Both the position numbers and the translations under genes were made by a program. Shown one piece after another: positions 8,095 through 14,618 of a stretch of 19,725 bases of DNA (positions are counted from its first letter, which is position 1; every line of letters starts with the position of its first letter). Below the pieces are notes generated by a model, which saw only the letters and a list, made by a program, of their open reading frames with translations, was not told the DNA's origin and did not search any database. This DNA comes from an uncultured Azospirillum sp. (GTDB taxonomy: Bacteria; Pseudomonadota; Alphaproteobacteria; Azospirillales; Azospirillaceae): the NCBI RefSeq assembly GCF_946480385.1, contig NZ_CAMLJP010000112.1, positions 1 through 19,725 on the forward strand, written 5' to 3'.

Positions 8095-8114
8095 TTGGCC
8101 ATCGGGAATGCCAA
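8095..8114. promoter_or_regulatory. TTGGC-N10-GCCAA dyad upstream of the receiver gene
   Basis: Perfect 5-base inverted arms at 8095-8099 and 8110-8114 lie 32-51 bases upstream of the chosen receiver start. The GG-to-GC spacing is wrong for a sigma54 promoter. It could be an operator, but five-base arms are short enough to occur by chance. Confidence 0.2.
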
Positions 8115-8361
8115 GGCAATGCAAGCGCCGCCTGTGGCCTAACCGTGACATCGGACGCATCATGGGCTTACCAGGGGCAAACAATCCCAAAGCCCAATCC
8201 TCCCATAGAACATTGCACCGCCGTCAAACACTGAATTGCAACAATCGTCATCAGGATTTTCCCTTAGCGAATGCACTCAAGACTCTTCAATCAGCGATTC
8301 ATCATATGATTGGGCAATCGGCGGATGGGAAAGACCCTTACGTGACTCCTTCGGCGAGGAC

Positions 8362-8395
8362 AAAAAAAGAGCCCCCGTCGAAACGGAGGCTCTTT
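8362..8395 (-). terminator. Intrinsic terminator of the rpmI-rplT-pheST operon
   Basis: Arms 8366-8378 and 8383-8395 form a 13-bp stem with one mismatch. The 4-base loop reads TTCG on the transcribed strand, a very stable tetraloop. On the minus strand the stem runs into seven T residues (plus-strand A tract 8362-8368), about 40 bases past the pheT stop. This marks the operon end. Confidence 0.92.
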
Positions 8396-8434
8396 ATCTT
8401 AAACAGCAGAAACTTCAACCTTTGAGGGATTTTC

Positions 8435-10846
8435 TCAGGCCCGGAGATTTCCACCGGTCGCCTTGACCACCGCCGCAACGATTTTCTGACCGACTGCTTC
8501 GATCGCCTCATCGGTCAGGGTTGCGCTGGTCGGCTGGTAGGTGACCGACACGGCGACGGACTTGCGCCCCTCGCCCACGCCCGGCCCCTCATAGACGTCG
8601 AACACCGCGACATCCTTGACCAGCGCCTTGTCGGCGCCCTTCACGGCGCGCAGGATCTTGTCGGCCTCCACCTTGCGGTCGACGACGAAGGCGAAATCGC
8701 GCTCCACCGGCTGGAAGGCGGAGAGCTGGACCATCGGCTTGGCGGTGCCGCCCTTCTTCTTGGGCAGCGGCACCGCGTCCAGCATCACCTCGAAGCCGAC
8801 GACCGGCCCCTTGACGCCCAACGTCTCCAGCACCGACGGATGGATCTCGCCGAAGCGGGCCATCACGGTGGGGCCGAGTCGCAGCACGCCGGAACGGCCG
8901 GGATGATACCAGCCCGGCGCGTCGGTGGTGACCTGCAGGTTGCCGGCGGGGGCGCCGACCGACTCCAGAACCGCCAGCGCGTCGGCCTTGGCGTCGAACA
9001 CGTCGACTCCACGCGCCTTCTCCGCCCAGTGGCGCGGCACCGCCGCCCCGGCGCGGATGCCGGCGGCGACCGTATCCTGCCCGTCCGGCGCCGGGCTGCG
9101 GAAGGCGGCACCGACCTCGAACAGCCGCACGTCGGCGAAGCCGCGGTCGGCATTGCGGCCGGCGGCCTGGATCAGGTTGGGCAGGATCGACGGGCGCATG
9201 ACGTCCAGGTCGCTGCTGATCGGGTTGACCAGCCGCAGGCCGGGCTCGATGCCGCCGAACAGCTCGGCGACCGGACCAGCCAGGAAGGACCAGGTCACCG
9301 CCTCCGACAAGCCGCGGGCGGCCAGCGTCCGCTTGGCCAGCGCGACGCGGCGCTGCTTCAGCGTCAGGGCCGGCCGGGTCAGCACCGTCTCGCGCGGCAG
9401 CGGCGTCGCCGGGATGGCGTCGAAGCCGTGGACGCGCAGCACCTCCTCGACCAGATCGGCCTCGCCATGGACGTCGGCGCGCCAGGACGGAATGCCGACG
9501 CGCAGCCGGTCCTCCTCATCCTCGCCTTCAACGGTGAAGCCCAGATCCATCAGGATCTGCACCTGACGGTCGCGCGGCAGCTCGACGCCGCCCAGCGCAG
9601 CGACGCGCCCGGCGCGCAGGGTCAGGCTGCGCTTCCAGTCCGGCTCGGCCCCGGCGACCACCAGTTCCGACGGCTCGCCGCCGCAGAGTTCCAGGATCAG
9701 GCGGGTGGCGCGCTCCATGCCGGCGAAGACCGCAGCCGGATCGACGCCGCGCTCGAAGCGATAGCGCGCATCGGAGTCGATGCCCAGCCGGCGGCCGGTC
9801 TGTGCCGTGCGCACCGGATCGAACAGCGCGGCCTCGACGAAGACGTTGACGGTCTGCTCGGTGCAGCCGGTCGGCTCGCCGCCGACGATGCCGGCCAGAG
9901 CCTCGGCCCGCTCGTCGTCGGCCACCACGGTCATGGCGCCGTCCAACGCGTATTCCTTGCCGTTCAGCGCCGCCAGCGTCTCACCCTCCCGCCCCAGGCG
10001 GACGGTGATGTTACCCTTCACCGTGTCGGCGTCGAAGACGTGCAGCGGACGGGCGGCGTCGAAGGTCAGGTAGTTGGTGATGTCGACCAGCGCCGAGATC
10101 GGGCGCAGGCCGATGGACACCAGCTTGTCCTGCAGCCACTTCGGCGACGGGCCGTTCTTCACGCCACGGATGTAGCGGCCGACGAACAGCGGGCAAGCCT
10201 CGGGCGCGGCGATCCTGACGCCGATCGGGCTGGCGAAGCGGCCCTCCACCGGAGTGGTGTCGAGATGCCCCTCGGTCAGCGGCTTCAGCGTCCCCATCCC
10301 GGCTGCGGCAAGGTCGCGGGCGATGCCGCGCACGCCGGCGCAGTCGGCGCGGTCGGGCGTCAGGTTGATGTCGATGACCGGATCGTTCAGCCCGGCATAG
10401 TCGGCGAAGGCGGCACCGACGGGGGCGTCGTCCGGCAGCTCGATGATGCCCTCATGCTCGTCGGACAGCTTCAGCTCGCGCTTGGAGCACATCATCCCGT
10501 TCGACTCGACGCCGCGGATGACGCCCTTCTTCAGCGTGATGTCGGAGCCAGGCACATAGGTCCCCTCCGGCGCGAAAACGCCCTTCATGCCGGCGCGCGC
10601 GTTCGGCGCGCCGCAGACGACCTGCAGGGTGCCGGCGCCGGTATCGACCATCAGCACGCGCAGCTTGTCGGCGTCCGGATGCTTCTCGGCCGAGACGACA
10701 TGGGCGACGCGGAAGGGCGCCAGCTCCTTCGACCGGTCATGGACGCCTTCCACCTCGAGCCCGAGGGCGGTCAGCTTCTCCGTGATCTGGTCGAGCGAGG
10801 CGTCGGTCTCCAGATGGTCCTTCAGCCAGGACAGCGTGAACTTCAT
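8435..10846 (-). CDS. pheT: Phenylalanyl-tRNA synthetase beta subunit
   Basis: Beta subunit of the alpha2-beta2 enzyme that charges tRNA(Phe). The 803 residues match the usual bacterial length. In order: an N-terminal module (MKFTLSWLKDHL), the OB-fold tRNA-binding domain (about 39-150, with PDADKLRVLMVD and NGMMCSKRELKL), B3/B4 editing domain (roughly 210-390) that clears mischarged Tyr-tRNA(Phe), B5 (about 405-475), a catalytically inactive class II core-like domain, and the C-terminal anticodon-binding FDX-ACB domain (about 710-802, QPVERDFAFVVDRKVEADKI). Unlike most operons, its partner pheS is not adjacent: two small genes intervene. The ATG at 10844-10846 has no purine-rich Shine-Dalgarno (CGGACCCGCTCCC precedes it), so initiation may be weak or structure-dependent. 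Confidence 0.98.
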   Translation of the reverse strand: MKFTLSWLKDHLETDASLDQITEKLTALGLEVEGVHDRSKELAPFRVAHVVSAEKHPDADKLRVLMVDTGAGTLQVVCGAPNARAGMKGVFAPEGTYVPGSDITLKKGVIRGVESNGMMCSKRELKLSDEHEGIIELPDDAPVGAAFADYAGLNDPVIDINLTPDRADCAGVRGIARDLAAAGMGTLKPLTEGHLDTTPVEGRFASPIGVRIAAPEACPLFVGRYIRGVKNGPSPKWLQDKLVSIGLRPISALVDITNYLTFDAARPLHVFDADTVKGNITVRLGREGETLAALNGKEYALDGAMTVVADDERAEALAGIVGGEPTGCTEQTVNVFVEAALFDPVRTAQTGRRLGIDSDARYRFERGVDPAAVFAGMERATRLILELCGGEPSELVVAGAEPDWKRSLTLRAGRVAALGGVELPRDRQVQILMDLGFTVEGEDEEDRLRVGIPSWRADVHGEADLVEEVLRVHGFDAIPATPLPRETVLTRPALTLKQRRVALAKRTLAARGLSEAVTWSFLAGPVAELFGGIEPGLRLVNPISSDLDVMRPSILPNLIQAAGRNADRGFADVRLFEVGAAFRSPAPDGQDTVAAGIRAGAAVPRHWAEKARGVDVFDAKADALAVLESVGAPAGNLQVTTDAPGWYHPGRSGVLRLGPTVMARFGEIHPSVLETLGVKGPVVGFEVMLDAVPLPKKKGGTAKPMVQLSAFQPVERDFAFVVDRKVEADKILRAVKGADKALVKDVAVFDVYEGPGVGEGRKSVAVSVTYQPTSATLTDEAIEAVGQKIVAAVVKATGGNLRA

Positions 10847-10912
10847 GGGAGCGGGTCCGTGATGCGGTGATTGTCTGGCGGGCAGAAAGGGGCGACCGGA
10901 AGAGGGCGAGGG

Positions 10913-11206
10913 TCACTCGGCCGCGGCGGATTGGGCGAAGGGGTTGTCGGTCGGGTGGGCCTCGAACCAAAGGGCGTCGGCGTCCAGGTCCAGTTCACCC
11001 GGCCAGGACAGGGACCGGCCGCGCGGGCCGACCGTGACGGCGGCGAACAGGGCCGGGTCTGACAGCGCCGCGAACACGCCGCCGCGGGCGATCAGGGGGG
11101 CCATGTCGACGCTGGTCTCGGCACCGCCGACCCACCGCAGCGCAACCCGCCGTCCATCCGGAAGCGGTGTGGCGCTTTCGATTCGGTTCTTCAGCAAACC
11201 CGGCAT
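10913..11206 (-). CDS. DUF2442-family protein, second gene of a cassette inside pheST
   Basis: A 97-residue soluble protein. The pattern ALRWVGGAETSVDMAPLIAR, GGVFAALSDPALFAAV and LSWPGELDLDADALWFEA matches DUF2442, a small alpha/beta family of unknown function. I start it at the ATG at 11204-11206, which has a strong GGAGGA at the right distance. The upstream ATG at 11266 would overlap the previous gene by 23 bases and adds residues unlike the family. It follows the DUF4160 gene by 37 bases and precedes pheT by 66. From memory, DUF4160 and DUF2442 genes are often adjacent in bacteria and are sometimes suspected toxin-antitoxin-like modules; nothing here proves that. Confidence 0.85.
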   Translation of the reverse strand: MPGLLKNRIESATPLPDGRRVALRWVGGAETSVDMAPLIARGGVFAALSDPALFAAVTVGPRGRSLSWPGELDLDADALWFEAHPTDNPFAQSAAAE

Positions 11207-11210
11207 GCTT

Positions 11211-11216
11211 TCCTCC
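11211..11216 (-). promoter_or_regulatory. Shine-Dalgarno deciding the DUF2442 start
   Basis: On the minus strand this reads GGAGGA, four bases before ATG at 11206. It is the strongest ribosome site in the pheS-pheT stretch. It argues for the 97-residue start and for high independent translation of this gene. Confidence 0.75.
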
Positions 11217-11243
11217 AATCGCGCCCCGTCACAGGCGGTCCTG

Positions 11244-11492
11244 TCATAGGCGATCCGGCGCCACATGACTGCGGCACTTGACCCAGTTCAGCGCCAGATC
11301 GGCCTGCCTCGTCCGTGCCCATTCCGTGACGCGGCGCAGGATCCGGCCCGGCACATCCCCTTCGATCAACGCCAGATCCGCAACGCGGATCAGCGCTTCG
11401 CAATCACCGTATTCGATATGGAAATGGGGCGGATCACGATCCTGATAATACATCAGGATCTTGATCCCGTCGAATTCGGCGATGGTCGGCAT
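11244..11492 (-). CDS. DUF4160-family protein, first gene of a cassette inside pheST
   Basis: An 82-residue protein with the DUF4160 signature: MPTIAEFDGIKILMYYQD, then PPHFHIEYGD at residues 21-30, and a C-terminal NW pair in LALNWVKCRSH. The His-x-His motif is the most conserved feature of the family and could bind metal or act in catalysis, but no activity is established to my knowledge. Its ATG lies four bases after the pheS TGA, with GAGG in the junction, so it should be co-transcribed and probably translationally coupled to pheS. It is followed by DUF2442. Its place between the two subunit genes of an essential synthetase is unusual. Confidence 0.85.
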   Translation of the reverse strand: MPTIAEFDGIKILMYYQDRDPPHFHIEYGDCEALIRVADLALIEGDVPGRILRRVTEWARTRQADLALNWVKCRSHVAPDRL

Positions 11493-11496
11493 CGCC

Positions 11497-12564
11497 TCAG
11501 CGCGTCAGGCCGTGGGCGATGTTGGGGATGTCGAGCGGCACGAAGCCGTAATGCTTCAGCCAGCGCAGGTCGGCTTCGAAGAAGGTGCGCAGGTCGGGGA
11601 TGCCGTATTTCAGCATGGCGACGCGCTCCACCCCCATGCCGAAAGCAAAGCCCTGATACTTGGTGCTGTCGATGCCACAGGCTTCCAGCACGTTGGGGTG
11701 GACCATGCCGCAGCCGAGGATCTCCAGCCAGTCGCCGAAATTGCCCAGCTTCAGCTCACCGCCCTTGCGCGAGCAGCCGATATCGACCTCCGCCGACGGT
11801 TCGGTGAAGGGGAAGAAGCTGGGGCGGAAGCGCAGCGGCAGGTCGTCCACGTCGAAGAAGGCGCGGCAGAACTCCACGAGGCAGCCCTTCAGGTGCCCCA
11901 TGTTGGTCGCCTCGTCGATGACCAGCCCCTCGATCTGGTGGAACATCGGGGTGTGGGTCATGTCGTAGTCGGAGCGGTAGGTCCGCCCCGGCGCTATGAT
12001 GCGGATCGGCGGCTTGTTGTTCAGCATGGTGCGGACCTGCACCGGGCTGGTGTGGGTGCGCAGCAGCATCTTCTTATCGCCGGCGTCGGGCAGATAGAAG
12101 GTGTCGTGCATGTCGCGCGCCGGGTGGCCGGGCGGGAAGTTCAGGGCGGTGAAGTTGTGGAAATCGTCCTCGATGTCCGGCCCTTCGGCGACCGAGAAGC
12201 CCATCTCGGCGAAGATGGCGACCATCTCGTCCATCGTCTGGCTGATCGGGTGGATGCGCCCTTCGGTTTCCGGGCGGACCGGCAGGGTCACGTCGACCCG
12301 TTCGGCCTCAAGCCGCGCCTTCAGGTGGGCGGCGGCGAGGTCGGCCTTGCGCGCGTCTATGGCGGCGGCGATCTCGTCCTTCAGCGCGTTCAGCGCCTGA
12401 CCGCGCTCTTTGCGCTCGTCGGGGGTGAGGTTCCCCAGCTCCTTCATGAAGCCGGTGATGCGCCCCTTCTTGCCGAGCGCGGAGACCCGCACCTCGTCCA
12501 GCGCCGAAAGGTCGGCGGCGGCGTTGACCTGCGACAGAAGTTCGTCTTTCAGCGCGTCGAGCAT
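11497..12564 (-). CDS. pheS: Phenylalanyl-tRNA synthetase alpha subunit
   Basis: Catalytic alpha subunit of phenylalanyl-tRNA synthetase, 355 residues. The N-terminal ~90 residues are the coiled-coil tRNA-binding arm. The class II core follows, with motif 2 in [20 protein letters not shown], the substrate-pocket segment [13 protein letters not shown], and motif 3 in [21 protein letters not shown] used the ATG at 12562-12564, preceded by GGGA at suitable distance, rather than the TTG five codons upstream. An intrinsic terminator ends about 40 bases before this start, leaving no room for a separate promoter downstream of it. Expression therefore probably depends on read-through from rplT. The DUF4160 gene begins four bases after the stop. 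Confidence 0.98.
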   Translation of the reverse strand: MLDALKDELLSQVNAAADLSALDEVRVSALGKKGRITGFMKELGNLTPDERKERGQALNALKDEIAAAIDARKADLAAAHLKARLEAERVDVTLPVRPETEGRIHPISQTMDEMVAIFAEMGFSVAEGPDIEDDFHNFTALNFPPGHPARDMHDTFYLPDAGDKKMLLRTHTSPVQVRTMLNNKPPIRIIAPGRTYRSDYDMTHTPMFHQIEGLVIDEATNMGHLKGCLVEFCRAFFDVDDLPLRFRPSFFPFTEPSAEVDIGCSRKGGELKLGNFGDWLEILGCGMVHPNVLEACGIDSTKYQGFAFGMGVERVAMLKYGIPDLRTFFEADLRWLKHYGFVPLDIPNIAHGLTR

Positions 12565-12604
12565 GGCGGTTCCCGGCAAGCGTGGGGAAAAATCGGTGCA
12601 AACA

Positions 12605-12639
12605 GAAAAAGGGAGCCGGCCCAGCGGCCCGGCTCCCTT
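12605..12639 (-). terminator. Intrinsic terminator/attenuator candidate between rplT and pheS
   Basis: Arms 12611-12619 and 12629-12637 form a perfect 9-bp stem, extended to 11 bp by flanking A-T pairs, with a 9-base loop. On the minus strand it runs into five T residues at 12606-12610. It ends about 40 bases before the pheS ATG. Two smaller hairpins lie between the rplT stop and this one. I found no short leader ORF with Phe codons, so classical ribosome-mediated attenuation as in enterobacterial pheM is not supported. Confidence 0.8.
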
Positions 12640-12697
12640 CTCTTACAACTGACGCCGTGACGGCAAGCGTTCCCTAAAGCGGGAAGCGCGAAGCGCG

Positions 12698-13069
12698 TTA
12701 CGCGGCGGCCTTGGAGGCGAGCGCGGCTTGGGCCTTGTCCACCAGGGTCTTAAAGGCCTCCGGCTCGCGCGCGGCCAGATCGGACAGGACCTTGCGGTCG
12801 ATCTCGATGCCGGCCAGCTTGATGCCGTTGATGAAGCGCGAATAGGTCAGGCCGTACTGACGGACACCGGCGTTGATGCGCTGGATCCACAGGCCGCGGA
12901 AATCGCGCTTCTTATTGCGACGGTCGCGGTAGGCGTAACGAAGCGCCTTTTCGACCTTCTCGATCGCAATGCGGAAATTCTTGGAATTGCGACCCCGGTA
13001 GCCCTTGGCGAGCTTCAGGATCTTGCGGTGACGGGCGTGCGTCGTGACGCCGCGCTTAACACGAGCCAT
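12698..13069 (-). CDS. rplT: 50S ribosomal protein L20
   Basis: A 123-residue basic protein beginning [20 protein letters not shown], the standard start of bacterial L20. It continues through [20 protein letters not shown] and [20 protein letters not shown], with a short Ala/Lys C-terminal extension. L20 binds 23S rRNA early in 50S assembly. In several bacteria it also represses translation of its own operon by binding the rpmI leader or the rpmI-rplT junction. It follows rpmI by 35 bases in the same direction. Confidence 0.99.
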   Translation of the reverse strand: MARVKRGVTTHARHRKILKLAKGYRGRNSKNFRIAIEKVEKALRYAYRDRRNKKRDFRGLWIQRINAGVRQYGLTYSRFINGIKLAGIEIDRKVLSDLAAREPEAFKTLVDKAQAALASKAAA

Positions 13070-13104
13070 GGTTCAGTCCTTCCGAATTCTATGATGTGCC
13101 GAGA

Positions 13105-13305
13105 TCAGGCGTTGCGCAGCCAGTTCTTCAGCACCGTGCGGGCGTTGGAGTCGCACAGGGTCATCATGCCGCGCGCGTTGCGCTTCATGTTCGGGGACTT
13201 CTGTTCCAGGCAGTGGCGCTTGTAGGCGGCCTGAGCGCGGACCTTACCCGTGGCGGTCACCTTGAAGCGCTTCTTGGCGCCGCTCTTCGTCTTCAGCTTG
13301 GGCAT
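13105..13305 (-). CDS. rpmI: 50S ribosomal protein L35
   Basis: A 66-residue, very basic protein starting [20 protein letters not shown], diagnostic of L35, a component of the large subunit. AGGAA is correctly spaced before the ATG. It is the first gene of the operon and has a recognisable promoter about 100 bases upstream. infC, often the preceding gene in other bacteria, is not here. Confidence 0.99.
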   Translation of the reverse strand: MPKLKTKSGAKKRFKVTATGKVRAQAAYKRHCLEQKSPNMKRNARGMMTLCDSNARTVLKNWLRNA

Positions 13306-13320
13306 TTTCGTTTCCTAGAG

Positions 13321-13340
13321 GGAAATGAGGCGGAATTTCC
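13321..13340 (-). other. Small hairpin in the rpmI leader
   Basis: Arms GGAAAT (13321-13326) and ATTTCC (13335-13340) can pair within the rpmI 5' leader, just upstream of its ribosome site. A site for autoregulation by L20 would be expected about here, but the structure is small and unproven. Confidence 0.25.
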
Positions 13341-13402
13341 AGCGGACGGTTGGGCATGCCCTGAGCCATACGGCCCAGCCTCGCCGCCCGTGGAAGGATG
13401 GG

Positions 13403-13431
13403 CTTATACGCGCGGGGGCGGTGGGATGCAA
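13403..13431 (-). promoter_or_regulatory. Sigma70-type promoter for the rpmI-rplT-pheST operon
   Basis: On the minus strand, TTGCAT (13431-13426) and TATAAG (13408-13403) are separated by exactly 17 bases. The predicted transcription start, near 13396, gives a leader of about 90 bases before rpmI. It is the best -35/-10 pair I found in the window. Confidence 0.6.
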
Positions 13432-13524
13432 GGGGGATGTGGGGAGGAGCGGCCGGGTGAGAGGTAAGGCAAGGATCGGGAACCGCATGGTTTTCCGGCT
13501 CCCCTCCTCACCACCCCGTCCTCG

Positions 13525-13533
13525 TGCTAGGAT
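13525..13533 (+). promoter_or_regulatory. Possible extended -10 element upstream of the paired dyads
   Basis: TGCTAGGAT fits an extended -10 (TGn plus hexamer), without a clear -35. If real, its transcript would begin near 13540, just before the two dyads at 13565 and 13642, so a protein bound there could block it. Confidence 0.25.
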
Positions 13534-13564
13534 TTTGCGCCTAACCACTTGAGGGGAAGCGCCA

Positions 13565-13604
13565 GATGGAACATCACCGGAAAAGTGTTTCACCCTGTTC
13601 CATC
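13565..13604. repeat. Dyad element copy 1 (40 bp) upstream of ubiE
   Basis: GATGGAACA (13565-13573) and TGTTCCATC (13596-13604) are perfect 9-base inverted arms with a 22-base spacer. An extra TGTTTCA half-site lies at 13586-13592, ten bases (one helical turn) before the right arm. A second copy with the same geometry follows 77 bases downstream. Confidence 0.7.
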
Positions 13605-13641
13605 CCGCATCGAACCGCCGACACTCCGCCCAGCCGCGCCC

Positions 13642-13681
13642 GATGGAACAATCTCCGAAACCTGTTCCACGATGTTCCATC
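13642..13681. repeat. Dyad element copy 2 (40 bp) upstream of ubiE
   Basis: The same 9-base arms (13642-13650 and 13673-13681), the same 22-base spacer, and an internal TGTTCCA at 13663-13669, ten bases before the right arm as in copy 1. The spacer sequences are only partly alike. Arms and spacing are therefore the conserved part, as expected for protein-binding sites or a folded RNA or DNA element. Confidence 0.7.
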
Positions 13682-13793
13682 GGCCGCTTCCCCCGACCTG
13701 CACTCCCATCCGCCCTACGCCATTCGCCGCAGCGCTTGCCGCATTGCACGCCCCCGCTGGCGCATGGCCCCTGCGCGCGCTATCTTCCCGGCC

Positions 13794-14612
13794 ATGAGCG
13801 ACCGCACCCCCCCATCCTCCGCCGATCCGCAAAAGCCCGCGTCCGGTGCCGCCCCCTCCGGTGCCCCCACATCCGGCGCCGAAGGCAACTGGTTCGGCTT
13901 CACCCCCGTCGATCCGTCCGCCAAGTCCGGGCTGGTCCGCGCCGTCTTCGACAGCGTGGCGACCAACTATGACCTGATGAACGACCTGATGTCGGGCGGC
14001 ATCCATCGGCTGTGGAAGGACACGCTGATGGAGATGGTGGCGCCCAAGCCGGACATGACCCTGCTGGACGTGGCCGGCGGCACCGGCGACATCGCCTTCC
14101 GCTTCCTGAAGAAGGGCGGCGGGGCGGCGGTGGTCTGCGACATCACCGAGGCGATGGTCCGGGTCGGCCGCGACCGCGCCATCGACCGCAACATCCTGTC
14201 CGGCGTGCAATGGACGGTCGGCGACGCGGAAAAGCTGCCGATCGCCTCGCGCTCGGTCGACGCCTACACCATCGCCTTCGGCCTGCGCAACGTCACCCGC
14301 ATCGACGAGGCGATCAAGGAGGCGCACCGCGTCCTAAAGCCCGGCGGCAAGTTCTATTGCCTGGAATTCAGCCACGTCGTCCTGCCGGTGCTGCGCGAGC
14401 TGTACGACGTCTATTCCTTCCAGGTGCTGCCCTTCATGGGCCGCGTGGTGGCGAAGGACGAGGCGAGCTACCGCTATCTGGCCGAGAGCATCCGCCGCTT
14501 CCCGCAGCAGGCCGATCTGGCCAAACGGATTGAGGCCGCCGGATTCGGCGCCGTGCGCGTGCGCAACCTGTCGGGCGGAATCGCCGCCATCCATTCCGGC
14601 TGGCGGATTTAA
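13794..14612 (+). CDS. ubiE: Demethylmenaquinone/2-polyprenyl-6-methoxy-benzoquinol methyltransferase
   Basis: SAM-dependent C-methyltransferase of ubiquinone (and menaquinone) biosynthesis. The 272 residues start with a Pro/Ser/Ala-rich leader (1-30), followed by the UbiE domain. Motif I is LDVAGGTGD (91-99), followed by GDAEKLP (143-149), AFGLRN (161-166) and the C-terminal family motifs DEASYRYLAESIRRFP and GGIAAIHSGW. I start it at the ATG at 13794; the frame is open further upstream across the dyad elements, but those codons do not look like protein. No Shine-Dalgarno precedes this ATG. TATCTT ends seven bases before it, so a leaderless mRNA is possible. ubiB starts six bases after the stop. 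Confidence 0.95.
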   Translation: MSDRTPPSSADPQKPASGAAPSGAPTSGAEGNWFGFTPVDPSAKSGLVRAVFDSVATNYDLMNDLMSGGIHRLWKDTLMEMVAPKPDMTLLDVAGGTGDIAFRFLKKGGGAAVVCDITEAMVRVGRDRAIDRNILSGVQWTVGDAEKLPIASRSVDAYTIAFGLRNVTRIDEAIKEAHRVLKPGGKFYCLEFSHVVLPVLRELYDVYSFQVLPFMGRVVAKDEASYRYLAESIRRFPQQADLAKRIEAAGFGAVRVRNLSGGIAAIHSGWRI

Positions 14613-14618
14613 GCTCCC

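Larger units (their letters stand above)
8064..8434. other. AT-richer intergenic region
   Basis: This stretch between the single-domain receiver and pheT is visibly poorer in G+C (about 45-50% from 8161 to 8340) than the flanking genes. The plus-strand frames that cross it have no convincing start sites and run through the pheT terminator or into antisense of pheT, so I do not call them genes. It holds a TTGGC-N10-GCCAA dyad at 8095-8114, upstream of the receiver gene, and an ATCATATGAT palindrome at about 8299-8308. The receiver promoter should lie here, but I see no clear -35/-10 pair. Confidence 0.6.
13306..13793. other. Regulatory region between divergent rpmI and ubiE
   Basis: This 488-base stretch holds no convincing gene; the frames crossing it on both strands lack ribosome sites and recognisable protein sequence. 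It carries the rpmI promoter and leader, the two 40-bp dyads, a possible extended -10, and a possible promoter abutting the ubiE start (TATCTT at 13781-13786). Confidence 0.7.

Noticed and set aside
8095..8114. Sigma54 promoter in the receiver upstream region
   Set aside because: The GG and GC elements are 11 bases apart, not the required 10, and the consensus around them is poor.
8063..8466. Two plus-strand small ORFs in the AT-richer intergenic region
   Set aside because: No ribosome site. One ends just past the pheT terminator hairpin and the other continues through it into the 3' end of pheT.
8840..10870. 676-codon plus-strand open frame opposite pheT
   Set aside because: It is a shadow of high-GC codon bias in pheT. 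The sequence is Gln/His/Arg/Gly-rich with no domain, and pheT is unmistakable.
12638..12697. pheM-like leader peptide before pheS
   Set aside because: The only short frame (from a TTG) encodes no Phe and has no ribosome site.
13315..13749. 144-codon minus-strand ORF over the rpmI/ubiE regulatory region
   Set aside because: It covers the rpmI promoter and the dyads, is low in information and has no ribosome site.
13566..13793. N-terminal extension of ubiE through the dyad elements
   Set aside because: The frame is open, but the residues do not resemble UbiE and the DNA is structured as repeats. The ATG at 13794 gives a normal-length protein.
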